Shown here: positions 11,323 through 26,955 of the stretch, in pieces
Layout of the letters: each line of letters starts with the position of its first letter
Position numbering within the stretch: position 1 is the first letter of the stretch
Origin: Trichoderma breve
Lineage: Eukaryota > Ascomycota > Sordariomycetes > Hypocreales > Hypocreaceae
Assembly (NCBI RefSeq): GCF_028502605.1
Contig: NC_079233.1
Span: forward strand, 2,418,001-2,482,000
Direction: 5' to 3'
DNA: 64,000 nt
Made by a program: the position numbers and the translations under genes
Notes under the pieces: model-generated
What the model was told of the DNA's origin: nothing
The model's input: the letters and a program-made list of their open reading frames with translations, nothing else
Database searches by the model: none

Positions 11323-13835
11323 AACATATATTCAAGTCAGATTTGATTACATGCATAGATTAGTAGCATTAGCTATCAATTGGGAATACAGGCAGAGAAC
11401 GGCGTTGTATATAGGTAACTGAATAGGGAGTGAACAATCGCAGAGCTTCCCTTTTTAAGATAATATGATTCCTTGAGTAATTGCAGAGTAAAACATGGCC
11501 ACAGGTGAATGCTTGTGAACATAACATGAAGCTATTGTCAAACCCAGATAAAAGTTACGGGTAGCTTTAACATATATGGTTGTTAAGCATGAACTCCTCG
11601 TGCAAAGTTCTATAAGCTATATAGTTTCTTACGCGTTAGCTGGCGAATATCAGGTAAATGGGAGGATTTCCAGGCACCATGGTTATTCATCTATCAGTAA
11701 CCTGGCATATGCGGCAGGGAATCACACATTACGCAGCACATCTGCATCACAACTTTGCCCGATCAAGGCTCGTGGCCTGATTGATCGTCTGACAGCAACC
11801 CTCCCTCTCCCTCTCTTCCATATTACTTGCCGCACGCGACTCTTTGCCTATGCTGTAAAACCATTAGCCTCAGCAGGCATGCAGTCCTGGTTGGTGGCTG
11901 CGGCAACCTCCAGCCATGGCTTAAACTCAATGCTGCCAACAGCAACCCTTTCACCGCACTGCACTGCAACACTTGCTGCAGCACTCGCTGCCCAGCAATT
12001 TCCGATGGCCAAGGAATTCTTGTATCCTTGTTTCGAATCATTCGATACGGCTCAATTCACGGAGAATTTTTCCAAATGCATGGCTGATGTAACCTTCTTG
12101 CATTTCATCAGGAGAGGTCATGTGACTCGTGAGGGGAATCGTGAGGGGAAGGCATCTCGACTGCACTTCTTTCGTTTCCTTTCTGCTGATTTGTTCATTT
12201 ACCACGCATCTCCCTTTCATATAACAGGAGAGGACCTGTCGAATGCTGCGATTTCGATTGTTTGAGCAGCGCCACGATGGAAAAAGACTTTGGTTCTTTA
12301 GACCGGGATGGCACGGTAGGTGATGCACGGATACCGTGACGCGTGAATGATTGTGGGTTTTCCTTTGAATCGTCCTAAAAGACGCAGCCTGCTAACTTTC
12401 AGTAGGAATTTCCTACCTCCGAAAGTGAATGCGGTTTCCAGAGGGAATATCGTTCGGGATATTGATCACCAAGTCGGTTACTCTCCGGGATGTCAACACG
12501 AGTGCATGAAATGTTTCAGTCCACTTGGCCCAAAACGACACCATCACATTTGGGATGATGAGAATGCAGACGCAAAAAGATAAGGTTTCAATGGCAAAAG
12601 AGCTTCCGGATCCCTGATGTTCTCATTCTTCGATTCGAGCAATCTGCGACTAAGGCGACTATTGATGTCAATCCAGTCAACTTCCTGGCGTCTTAACTCT
12701 GCGTGCGAGTTTATCAAAGCAAACTTCACACCAGCCCATGGCGATTTATCGAATTAGTCTATACATATGTTCAGGAGAAGCGTGATATCGAAGGTGCCGC
12801 ATATATCATTCCTGAGAGGAAGTCAGTCCTGCTATCGTACATGGCGGTTTACTCAAAAGACTTCCATTCTTGGTCGGCAACGCACGCCTTTTCGGAACCT
12901 GTTACAGTCAATACATCATGGCCTCAAAGAGTCAGATATACTCCTTATATCAAAACGTCTGTGGATAACTGCTGGTCAACTGGGAGTCAGCTGGTATATA
13001 TGATGTCCTGCTCTACACCTGATCCTGATCCACTATGGGGCACAAGACTCGTTCTTCTCCTTATCTCGCTTAGATCCACCAAATCACCAAAGGCCATTAT
13101 TCCCCAGTCCACTCATGATACAATCACGTCAGCTTTCAGTGAAGCACAAGACCAGGACAAACCCCTCCCCCACTACGAGAGGCTTCTGCACTTTAACACC
13201 GTGTGGAGAAATTTGCCTCTTCAGTTTGTGGACACCTTGGTTGATATATCACGCACATCATAGCCCTCAGGACTCACCAAGTCGGTGAAAGCTGAAAAAT
13301 ACAGCGCTGGTGTGAGCTTACTGCCTGTATAATCATAGTTATTATGCACGGTAGGAGCTCTAACTACAGATCTTCAGCTTGCTCCTCTGCTGTCTCAATG
13401 AAGCTACGTCTAAATAAGTGAGGGCAATGAATGGGAAAAAATCCCGATACTCATACAGGAGTAACAAGTGTTACCATTTTGTCGATATTACCGCACTGGT
13501 CCACGTCAAAGATTGAACATGTCAAAGCTCTTCATTTACTGAAGAGCAGGAATAAATTGAGGCTTTTTTTTATTTTACAATCGACTCCCTGGAGGAGCAT
13601 GATGGGCTTTACCCAAGATCTATGAGACAGAGGACACCATTTTCATCGATGGCCACCTTCCCCAACCTCTAACACCGTCTATGATGCATCGTCTTCCTCG
13701 TTTTATGTGCACGTTGGCACCCCAATTGCATTTGACAAACCATCAAACTCCAAGTGGCGGACGGTCCAACGTCGTCCCCTTATATTAATTGCTCCATCCA
13801 CTGGCCGGAGCTTTTCCAATCTCTCGAGAGGCAAT
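11323..13835. other. Intergenic, 2.5 kb between RRP6 and ATP9 (tail-to-tail)
   Basis: This lies between the 3' ends of two convergent genes. An ATG-initiated frame at 11576-12265 (229 codons) and an open stretch at 12703-13263 are the longest. Their translations have no domain, signal or biased composition suggesting a real protein, so I do not call them. A relic, a noncoding RNA or a small unknown gene cannot be excluded. Confidence 0.4.
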
Positions 13836-17822
<3,987 letters not shown>

Positions 17823-19917
17823 CTATCCTCTTGCCGAAGCCTCGTCTCTAGATTCAGCACTTTCGCTGGCTGCCTTCTCCGCCGTCTTCATTGCATATCC
17901 CTCTATGAAGCCATCCGAATCACACGTCTTCTCCAAAAGCAGCCGATGAGCAGCCACGTATCGCCGCACCGCCTCCTTGTCGATCCGGACTCGCGGGACT
18001 TGCTTGACAGTCGGCTTGGGCTTTAGCTTCTCATCTTCCGCCTCGGCCGATGTTCCTTTGATGTTCTGTTTCGCCGCATCTTCATCGGCGGCGGCTGCTG
18101 CTTGTTTCTTCTTCTTGTCTTCTTCAGATAGGTGAACTTGCTGGTCCTCTACAGGCTCCGGCTTTCCAGGCCCCACGCCAGCATCCTCCACGACACCCAT
18201 GTCTCTCAACACACCCAAGCAGTCTTCCGGTGTAATCCACGTCGCTTGACTGCAGTCCTCCACGTCAACAAGCGTCTCTTGGCCCTTTTCCTGATCCGTC
18301 TGCGTAACGTCCAGGCTAAGCAGCCAGCGGGCAATCTCTCCGGCCCAGAACCGCTGATATCCCTTCTTGCCCAAATCAGATATAGGCTTCTCAGGACCGC
18401 CCATGATGCCTTCCCTTCGCGAGATTTCGTAGGAGGCGCCCATTAAGAGGGCGCCGAGTCCCTTGCGTTGCCACGGAGGGAATATGAGGATACATGCCAG
18501 GTTATTGTTGTCCCAGGACATCTTCTCTTTTGAGAAGAAGCCTGTGATTTGCGGCGTCATAGGGGGAGTAGGTATACTAGATGGCGTTGCCACGCTTGGT
18601 GGTGTGTATACCAATAAGAAGTAGTTGAACCCTGTCACGTCAAAAAAGACGGACTTGTTATCCAGGAAGAGCTTCGCAAAGAGGGACAGGTTCTGGCAGA
18701 AGAGCTGAGACAAGAGAAGTTAGTTGTAAGCCAGCAAGAGGCAAATCATGAGTGATAGGACTCACCACATCCTGCTCTCCGTCCACCTCCCAGAGGCTCC
18801 ATTCTCCCTCATCCTGAACGACTTCCTCAACGTATCGTATGTTTCCTTCTCCTCGCCGCTTTTTCTGTCCTGGACCTCGGCTGCCATCCTGCGCAACGTA
18901 CACGGTCCGCCTGCCCTTGGGATGTACATATATCTTGTTCCCAGGGACATGAGCTCGCTGCTGGCACAGTTTGACGTGACCCCACCAAGCCACGAGCTCT
19001 TTGGCATACTTGAAGCAGCTAGGACAGACATACAGCCTTTCTAGCATGGGCAGGCCGTCTTTCTCTTTCTTTGACAGCCCCTTCCCAGCGGCGTCAAGAA
19101 GCCCGTCCTTGCTGCCTCCCTTCGCATTGCCTGATGTAGCTCCTAGAACTTCTTTACCGTAATAGCTCGGATACCACGTACGGAAACATAGGTTCCCCAA
19201 AACAACCTTGTCGATATTACGATCTGTCCTCGGAGGCGGCCGATCAGACACGGGCAGTGTCGGCGGCTTAGGAGGTAGCACTGGTGTGATTACCATTGGT
19301 GCCGGCCCCATCTTATCTAGTCTTGGAGGCGGCGCCGAGGGCCCGTGAGGCCTCACCAATGAAGACTGTCGGCCATGCTGATTCGCCTGAGGAACGTGGT
19401 ACGTGATCTCGGGCGCAACCAGATCTGAGGGGCGCCTACGGTCCTTGGAAGGGGCACTATTGCTCATCTCGGCCATGGCAGCTGTCCGCTTGGGAGGAAT
19501 TGGGGCAGCCGCCGCAACTCTGGAGCCGGGCGGGAGCGACGAGGGTATCGCGCTGCGGGAGGCAGCTGTCGAGATGTTTGGGAGAGGCGGGAGAGGCTGA
19601 ACGGCAACAGCTGGAGGAGGAGGGAGCGGAGAGGCCTGCGCGCCAGGAGGGCGAGGGCCATTGCGCGCGCCTCGCTTCAGCGGATCGGCCACGAGGATCG
19701 GAGGCAGAGGAACGGCGGTGACGGCGGGCACAGGAGCGGTCATTTTGTGCGTCGTGGCTACTGGAGGTGCAGGAGTCGGCGGCACAAGCGCTGAGGCGGG
19801 AACCGGAGGAGGCAGCACAGGAGTCTGACGCGTCGCACGGCGCGTGGAGGATTGCGGATCAGGCTGCTGGTCAGACGCAGGATCGGGCTCGTCTGGTCGC
19901 TTGCGCTTTTGCGGCAT
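17823..19917 (-). CDS. MYST-family histone acetyltransferase, SAS2-like, 677 aa, 2 exons
   Basis: Exon 1 is 19917-18767 plus base 18766, and exon 2 is 18704-17823. The 61-bp intron (GTGAGT...CTCAG) joins GEQDV to LFCQNLSLFAKLFLD. Residues 1-240 are proline-rich and low-complexity. The MYST domain follows: C2HC zinc finger with Cys298, Cys301, His314 and Cys318; the LFCQNL block; the catalytic Cys455 (NNLACILIF); the acetyl-CoA loop PPWQRKGLGALL; and the general-base Glu477 in SYEISRREG, then GGPEKPISDLG. The spacing and long insertions (a basic loop after the finger, a Pro/Ser/Thr loop before the active site) resemble fungal Sas2 rather than Esa1. Sas2 acetylates histone H4 Lys16 in chromatin silencing. 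No chromodomain is visible, again favouring Sas2. The C-terminal part is charged. Confidence 0.88.
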
Positions 19918-20640
19918 CGCTTGATGCTGGGGCCAGAGCAGCCTCTTGCTGGGATGCGAATGGTAAAAGGAGCCTCTCGAGGCTGTTGAGCATGGGCTGG
20001 GATGTCACGGGACGGCTGGATGCGGACACGGATGCGACGAAGCCATCTGGGGGCAGCAGAAGCGACAGTTCAAATCAGCGTTTCAGAGCGATATAGAGTA
20101 GTATAGCGTGGTTTTGGTGTATTGAGGGCTGGTGAATATAGCTAGATGGAAGCTCTGGTGTTTTGCGGGAGGAAGAAGCCCGCGTTTGGACCTGTCACGT
20201 GGGGTCGCGTAAAGGGCATACATGAGCTGAGTTTCTTGTAAAGCTTCTACTTGGCACCTTGATGACTTCACAAGGATCTCAATGAATGCGTATCTAATTT
20301 CTAGAATGAATTATCACGATCTGGACTTGATGCGGTCTTTTATGGTGGGTAGGTCATCATGCAGCTTTTCATGTGTTGATAGCAGCCATGATCTACGTCA
20401 CACAAGCAGGCATCAGATCAAACTGGGGTATACGACCGGCGTTTACAATCGCAACAATACTCTAACAAAGGCAGCAAGCAAAATAAATAAAATTCTGGGT
20501 TTTATTCATTTTCTAATTTTTTTTTCTCCCACTTTTCAATATTTTAAGGCAAAGACACCAAAAAGCTATCTCCTATACACTATCACAGCATCACTTATGC
20601 CCCTCAACAGAGGCTTGATATACATAAAAAGAAGCAAAGC
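19918..20640. other. Intergenic: promoter of SAS2-like gene, 3' flank of LRR gene
   Basis: No gene is supported. An A/T-rich stretch at 20470-20560 precedes the LRR stop codon and is the likely 3' UTR of that gene. Confidence 0.5.
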
Positions 20641-22680
20641 TCATCGCAAAGAACAGCTCGGTGCACCTTGAGCATTCATGACTCTCTGCAAAGTATCATC
20701 GCCCTCTTCCCAGTCTTTAACCAGAGTCAGCAGGCGGCGGCGTGCTAGTCCGGCATCTCGATTGCGATACACGCTGTCGATTTTGCGCACCACTTTGTCA
20801 TTGACAAGCCAGCGTTTCTCTTCAGCCATGAAATCCGCATACGACATGTCCTGTCCAAAGGTCGCTTTCACATTAGCTTCGAGATGCTCGCGTATGGCTT
20901 TGTCTGACTTGACTTGTTCCGTAGAGGGAGCATCTGGGTGAGGAAACGCCGTATCGATGGATGGTATAAAAGCCACACTTTTCCTAGATGGATCGGCAAG
21001 GATCGATGTCGCAAAGAAATACACAATACTCGGATTTTTGAGAATTGCCGGGGTTAACTTGAGGAGACCCGGCGGAGTGGTGGCACAGTGACCCAAGTTG
21101 AAGTACTGCAGCTGAGGCGTGCCCCTGAAGAGTTGCGTCATGGCTGGGATTGCATCGTCTTCCACATAATTATACGCCTGGCCAAGATCTTCTGTGGCAT
21201 ATGCCTGGCCTATATCCAGAGATTTGATGCTGGGGTGCCCGGTCAAGGCTTCGCACAGCGCAATGGCACCTTGGGTGCTGACTCCAACCGATTGTACGAA
21301 CAGTCGAGCCAGATACGGTGCCTTGGGCAGTGCGGCAGCCAGGGCCTGAGCACCCTCGTCGCCAAGGGGATTGCAGGACATATAGATGGACGTCACGCCA
21401 GAATGTGGCGAGGCGAGGAACTTGCCGACAGCAGCAGCGCCCTCGGTCGAGATGCCGAGGCCGTTCATGTAGATGTGTCGAAGAGGAAGCTTGCCACCAT
21501 CAGGGGGAGAATAGGCGGCCAGGCGAGTGAATAACTCGGCGACACCACGATTTCCAAGCTCGGTCTGGTCAAGATCCAGTGTCTGCAGATTCTTAGTCTC
21601 AGTGATGAGACGATACACGTCCTCAGCGGCATCTGGGCCAAGAGGATTCCGCTTCAGCCAAATATTAGACACGGCCTGCGACTTAACCAATGCATTCACC
21701 AGCGTCTTGAAGCTCTCTCCTCCCTGGATGCAATTACCAGCAAGATACCAAGTGTCCATGCGCTCTGGAAACTCGGTGATGAATCGAGAAATGGCCTCAA
21801 CACCAGCTGGGCCAATGATATTATTGCCCAGCAAGAAGTGTCGGACGTGCTTGTTAGTCCGCAAACTATACATCAGGCGGTCGATATGGTCAGGGCCGAC
21901 GACCATTTTGCAGAGATCCATCCGGCCATCCTCATACACAACTCCTTTGCGGAACTCTGCGCCGCGAACGCTATAGTACGGCTCTCCATGTCCGTCGTGG
22001 AGCTCGACGGCGCCCTCGACACCGTCAATCTCGTGGCTGCCGCTGTTGGACAAATGCTCGAAGAAGGGTGCCAGTTCTGCCTCCTGAGCAACTCTCACAG
22101 GCATGGGAATTGCCTTGGGGCCATCCAACGAGATGGGCTTCTTGGCCTGATCCCATCGTCCCTGTCTGGTGATACGGCTGGCCCACGCAGGTGCCTGGAC
22201 ACCGGCTTCAACACCACCAGTCATGCCCGGAGCCATTCTGCCGTTGCGCTTAGTGGCCTGCAGCAGGTCGTATCGGCGCTGCAGAGACGCCCATGCGCGG
22301 AGATGGACTCGATCGGCGTCATAACGTATAATAGCCGTAAGTGAACCATCGTGGACTGGATGCAGCAGCGAAGCAATGGCTACAGCTAGGTTGTGGCGAG
22401 TAGATTTGCGACTGGGGAGATCGTATAAGATGTCTTCGATCCTATGTTTATCAAGTGGAAGGTCGAGAATGTCGTCCGCAGTGTAGCCTTGCGACGGCTT
22501 GAGCACATCGACCATGTAAGTGGTCAGATTGTTGAGAGCAGAACGGCAGAGCCCGGCCAAGTAGATTGCCTCGTTCATGGAGACGTTGGAGCCTGTGTTT
22601 GAACCATCGTCTGGTTTGATTCGAATGACGAGAGACGGATTCGGATTGTCGAGTAGCTCGACCTGTGTAGCAGAAGCCAT
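20641..22680 (-). CDS. Leucine-rich-repeat (ribonuclease-inhibitor-like) protein, 679 aa, single exon
   Basis: The frame is uninterrupted, with ATG at 22680. The N-terminal 230 residues are not recognised. From about residue 260 to 570 the chain carries RI-type LRR units of about 28 residues, with motifs such as RHFLLGNNIIGPAGVEAISR, NIWLKRNPLGPDAAEDVYR, LQTLDLDQTELGNRGVAELF and SIYMSCNPLGDEGAQALAAA. Such repeats form horseshoe scaffolds for protein binding. The C-terminal 100 residues are charged. No NACHT, F-box or membrane segment was seen, so an NLR immune-type receptor is unlikely from this sequence. The role is unknown; a cytosolic or nuclear scaffold conserved in filamentous ascomycetes is the best guess. 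Confidence 0.85.
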   Translation of the reverse strand: MASATQVELLDNPNPSLVIRIKPDDGSNTGSNVSMNEAIYLAGLCRSALNNLTTYMVDVLKPSQGYTADDILDLPLDKHRIEDILYDLPSRKSTRHNLAVAIASLLHPVHDGSLTAIIRYDADRVHLRAWASLQRRYDLLQATKRNGRMAPGMTGGVEAGVQAPAWASRITRQGRWDQAKKPISLDGPKAIPMPVRVAQEAELAPFFEHLSNSGSHEIDGVEGAVELHDGHGEPYYSVRGAEFRKGVVYEDGRMDLCKMVVGPDHIDRLMYSLRTNKHVRHFLLGNNIIGPAGVEAISRFITEFPERMDTWYLAGNCIQGGESFKTLVNALVKSQAVSNIWLKRNPLGPDAAEDVYRLITETKNLQTLDLDQTELGNRGVAELFTRLAAYSPPDGGKLPLRHIYMNGLGISTEGAAAVGKFLASPHSGVTSIYMSCNPLGDEGAQALAAALPKAPYLARLFVQSVGVSTQGAIALCEALTGHPSIKSLDIGQAYATEDLGQAYNYVEDDAIPAMTQLFRGTPQLQYFNLGHCATTPPGLLKLTPAILKNPSIVYFFATSILADPSRKSVAFIPSIDTAFPHPDAPSTEQVKSDKAIREHLEANVKATFGQDMSYADFMAEEKRWLVNDKVVRKIDSVYRNRDAGLARRRLLTLVKDWEEGDDTLQRVMNAQGAPSCSLR

Positions 22681-23945
22681 GGTGAAGAATTACGAGTGAC
22701 GATGTGTCAAGTAGTTGATTCGAAGCCAAGTTGCTACCAGAGTAGACGATTGATATCTACTTCCTCCCCAAACGAAGCGGCATCTAATCCTCTATATATA
22801 TACAAACATTTATATACACAGAGAAAGAGAGAGCTTAGATACACTTCCAACGAAGACAACTGGCGTTCAACCAGCAACAGTCATCCGCATCGACAATTTC
22901 ACCAATCAGCCCAACGCCTCCCCTCACTCCTCACCCATTTCAGCCTCAACGCAGCCTCAATCTCCCAATTTACTCCAAAAAATTAATACAGAATCATCAT
23001 TATCGCCACACTAAAAAGAAACGACATGTCAAAAGGCGCATGCATAAACCTATGTACTCCAACCTTCTCCAACTCCAAAAGCGGCTCGCCGAGGAAACAA
23101 GGGGCTGTGCTGCGAGGTGAGTCAAAAGCCACCACCCCCCGGCTCGATCGAATCAGATCGACGTTACGGCGTGCATTATGCATAGATGCAAATGACAGGG
23201 CATCAAATGCACCTTAAGTTTAAAGGCAACAGTGTACTCCGTAAGGTCAAATGCAAAAGGGCGTAAGGCTGCATTCCCCCGTTGTCTTGGGGCTAAGGCA
23301 GAAAGAATCTCATGGAACCGATCCGACGATTATCTTTTTGCCGTTTGGGCTACTGCGTGTCGGCCTCCCGCATAAACGAGCTTTTCTTCGATTCGTTGAA
23401 CTGGACTAATTCCCATCAAGAAAAAAAAATTGATTTAATAGAAAACAAACAAACAAATAACACTAAGTAATGAATATTGTAGCTAATGACTGTTACTTGA
23501 GCCAGAAGGAAGAGCTGGCTGCTACAAACTCTCAGCTCCGTCGGCCTCGGCCCCGAGTTCGCAAGATCACAAATATTACCAGCATCACTACTTTTCTTTT
23601 TCTTTGCAAGACTCTTTATATAACGTCGAAGAACTCGTCATTGGTGCTGTCCTCCCCATTTACCCGCCATGTCCCTGCTGATGCACTGCTCTATACTCTT
23701 AAAAGACCCAACACTTGCTACTTTTTTACGTCTACCGACCCCTAGGATGAGGTTAAACCAACTCACATCATTGAAATGCTCCCATCGCCACCCATCAAAA
23801 CATCTCGAAGTGGAGCACACACAAAATGCATCAAGAAAAGAAATGTCCCAAAGATCCCGATTAAAAATTTGGGGCTATTGTTTTGATGTAATGGGGGAAA
23901 AGAGGTAGCCATAGTAAACACATCAGCGGAGTGAAAGAAAAATTA
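22681..23945. other. Intergenic: LRR gene promoter and RPN3 3' flank
   Basis: The LRR-proximal part is A/T-rich, with TATATATATA at 22793-22803, a possible TATA region about 115 bp upstream of the LRR start. The remainder has only short frames with no protein signal. Confidence 0.45.
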
Positions 23946-25703
23946 TTAAATGCCATCCAAATCTCCGCCAAGGTCGTCATCATCCAGGTCTCCTTCTTGA
24001 ATCTCCTTGGCCATTTCCCTCTCTCGTTCGCGTGCCTCTTGGGCATTCTTGAGCTCGAGGCGATGTTGGTTCATCGGAAATCGCATGGCCTGTTACTTGT
24101 GTTAGCTCACTCGACTATGGAAGCATTAAAAAAAGATATGAAATAAAGGCTCACCTTGACACTCTCGTCATGAAGGGCAAGGCACGCCCGAATACGGTCG
24201 TGGAAGGCCTCTCCGGGCTCTCTTGTGGCGTATACATCACCCACTTCCTTGCTCTTCATGAATCCCTTCTCCCTGTCCAAAGTAGCCTCAATCACACCAT
24301 CTCGAATGGCCTTGGCAACAATGTACTCAGCAGACTCTTCGCTGCCAAGATGCAGGCGGATGCAAATGTCACGAAGAGAGATGCGTGAGTATGACAACGA
24401 CATCATTCGAATGCCCGTCTTGATGACGTTCTGACGCAGGCGGAGGATAAGTGTGTAAGTGCCATCTCGCTTGAAGATGTCGGCATTGTCGGCAATGGTG
24501 GTCTCAAAGTCCTCCAAGTTGCCCACTCGCACAGCTCGAACCAGCAAGAAATACGGGTGGAGAGCGTCCTCCAGAGACGGCTGTCGGAAGGTGGCCCTGT
24601 CAGGGATATCTCCCATCAATAGTTCGACGACCAGCAACAGCTTAGTGGCGGTTTGTGAAAAGCCCACAGCACAGCCGCTCGACGGCGCCTTACGGGTGGC
24701 GGCTGTGAGGTGCTCGTGTGCCTCCGTGTATCGCAGCTGGATAGCCCGGATCCGCCCAAGATAGTACAAGAATCGTGCCACTTGGTTGTTGGCGGCATTC
24801 TCGGGGAACTGCGTATGTGAGACAAGCAGATCGGCTTGCTTGATGTGCGACGTCAGCAGATAGTTTCTTAGGAGCAGAACAATGACCGAAGCCTGAGTGT
24901 CGATGTCCTTTCGCAGGACGGCGGTTCGGAGGACGGCTAGAAGGGTAGGTCGAATGGCGACAATGGGCGATTCGGGAGACGGCGGCAACGGAACGATGTA
25001 CTCGCAGAAGAGCGAAAAGTAAAAGTAAACCTTGGCCGAGAGACTATCCAGCGTTCGGCGGTTCAGCGTCTGGATACGATCCGACAGGTACTTGGAAAAG
25101 TCGGCTCCCTGCTGGTATTTTTTGGCATCGAAGAGATAGACCTGGACCAAGATTCCCAGGAACACGTCAATCTCGGGGATGATCTCTTTTACTTCCTTCT
25201 TGGAGGAGCCGTTCTTGGCAGCCTTTGCGTCGCTGTCCACCTCCATCTCAGCGCCGGTAGCCCGGCCAAGCGTAACATCCTCTCGGCCAACCGCAGCTAA
25301 AAGGCCTTTTGCAATGCTGGCGGACGCCGAGGTGGCGGGGAATGTGTCGGCAATCGCCTGTGCAATGACATCTGGCGACAGGTGTTTGCGGATGAGGGAG
25401 ATGGATCGAAGGGCGCGCAGGGAGAAGCGAGCGTCGAAGAGCGTAACCGCACGGTCAAGGAGGGCAAAGTTGGCCTTGATGTCTGCAAGGAGCAATGCAA
25501 CAAAGCATGCGTCAGCAAACATGCCCTCGCCAGATATATGTTACCACTTTCGTGTTGTTTTGCTCACCTATTACAGCTTGCACAGCCGGGTCAACCTTTT
25601 CTTCCTCCTCGGTCTTATCCACGTCCATTGCCACGTCGCCTTCCGCATCGGTCGAGGGAGCAGGCTTCTTGGAGGATTTGGATGGAGGCACAACTACAGT
25701 CAT
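23946..25703 (-). CDS. RPN3: 26S proteasome regulatory subunit Rpn3 (PSMD3), 535 aa, 3 exons
   Basis: Exons: 25703-25568, 25482-24155 and 24089-23946. The first intron (GTGAGC...TTGCAG) restores AVIDIKANFALLDRAV; the second joins ESVK to AMRFPMNQHRLELKNAQEAR. Rpn3 is a PCI-domain subunit of the proteasome lid. The N-terminus is low-complexity and acidic; helical repeats follow (YLGRIRAIQLRYTEAHEHL); the PCI/winged-helix part lies near residues 380-480 (SYSRISLRDICIRLHLGS and YIVAKAIRDGVIEATLD). The C-terminus ends in an acidic tail (GDLDDDDLGGDLDGI). The length is close to other fungal Rpn3 proteins. An upstream ORF ends on the start codon (see 25700-25795). Confidence 0.96.
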
Positions 25704-25795
25704 ACTCTCGTCGCCATCCTTGGCAGCTTTTCGTCCTTCATCTTAGCTTCCTTAATCTTCCTGATGTCAATTTCGAGGGGGGGGTTCGTTACCAT
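25700..25795 (-). promoter_or_regulatory. Upstream ORF overlapping the RPN3 start codon (ATGA)
   Basis: An ATG at 25795 opens a 31-codon frame whose TGA (25702-25700) shares bases with the RPN3 ATG (25703-25701), in the arrangement ATGA. The RPN3 frame itself has an in-frame stop (TAA) shortly upstream and no earlier ATG. If the transcript begins above 25795, ribosomes would meet this uORF first, so RPN3 would need leaky scanning or termination-reinitiation. The 5' end of the mRNA is unknown. Confidence 0.4.
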
Positions 25796-26955
25796 TGTTG
25801 TGGGGTGTTTTGCTAGGCATGGCGGGCAGAATCTAAGCTGAGGATGCCGCAAAAAGTCTTGTATGCCGCCCCTAGAGGTTCTAGAGTGATACGAAGAACA
25901 GCGTGTCCGATTGATTCGAAAACGACGGCGTGGATAGACCACCTTTGTTGTTGGGTCCGTCAGACGTCAACGGTGCGTATGTGTCTGTCCACGGCACGAG
26001 GGCGGTACAGAGACAGAGACCGAGGCTAGAAATAGAGCCAGAGGACTCGAGATCGTGGGGAGCTTCTGGAAAAGCCGGGGGAGTCGTGCTGCGAACGCTG
26101 AGGCTTGTTTGTTGTGAATCTCGGCGTCTGGAGCAGGTGGAAGGTTCGAAGCTTGGGGACGTGGGAGAAGTGCTGGACTATGAGGGACAAGGCTAGCGAT
26201 GTCGCGGTACCGAGAGTTTCGCAGCGCTGTGGGCGGGCGCAGAGGTAGCGTAGACTTACCTAATGCCATGCATCTCTGATAAGCCGTGCGAGCTGTGGGG
26301 CTGGCCACCACCTTAGTGACGTCTGCCATCCTGGTGCCTACAAGCACGAGAGTGGCCAGCAATAACTCGACATCGGCAGTGCATAGAACATCTCCCTGCC
26401 TGTACAAAGGTAATAACAGCAAACAAACAGCAGACATATTGAGGTAAAAAGATACTCAATATCAAGGTGAAAATGACGCTTCCTTCAATACAAGCAACTT
26501 TGCTGCATTGCTCGTCCACCGCGAGCCAAATCAAGCAAGGCTGCTGCGCTACGGTCTCATTACCAAGAAACTCCAATTTCACGACAAGAGCTTCGCCACA
26601 TATCGGATTCAATGCTGCAATTTGTGACTATCTGTTGGCTGCTAGCCTCTATCTATATCCTCAAGCCATATCCCTCTCCATAGCGTTGAGACGAAAAATC
26701 ACAATGGTTGCCCATATCCCACAGGACTAGCCAGACCTTGACATCCGGGAATGCTGACCCTTTTTGATGAAAAGCAAAGTAAAATAGTAGATGGCCACCT
26801 AGCCAGGTATTGTCCTTTCCTGAAACGCCGTTTCGTACCCATTCTCATTACCGTCCAACCTCAAATTTCAAGAACGTTTGCAGCAGCTGCAGCAGCTGAG
26901 CTAATGATTGCGCCCAAATTTCATCGTGAAAATGACAACAGTTGCTCAAGATCCA
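25796..26955. other. Intergenic: RPN3 promoter and TAF12 3' flank
   Basis: No gene is supported. Open frames on either strand, such as 25967-26437 minus, lack protein-like features. Confidence 0.45.

Noticed and set aside
11576..12265. ATG-initiated frame of 229 codons between RRP6 and ATP9
   Set aside because: No domain, signal peptide or codon pattern typical of the real genes; not supported without expression or homologues.
12703..13263. Open frame of 186 codons
   Set aside because: It begins at GTG, the first ATG lies well inside, and the chain resembles no known protein.
25700..25942. Longer N-terminal extension as the true RPN3 start
   Set aside because: It is in another frame from RPN3 and ends with TGA at the RPN3 ATG; kept only as a possible uORF.
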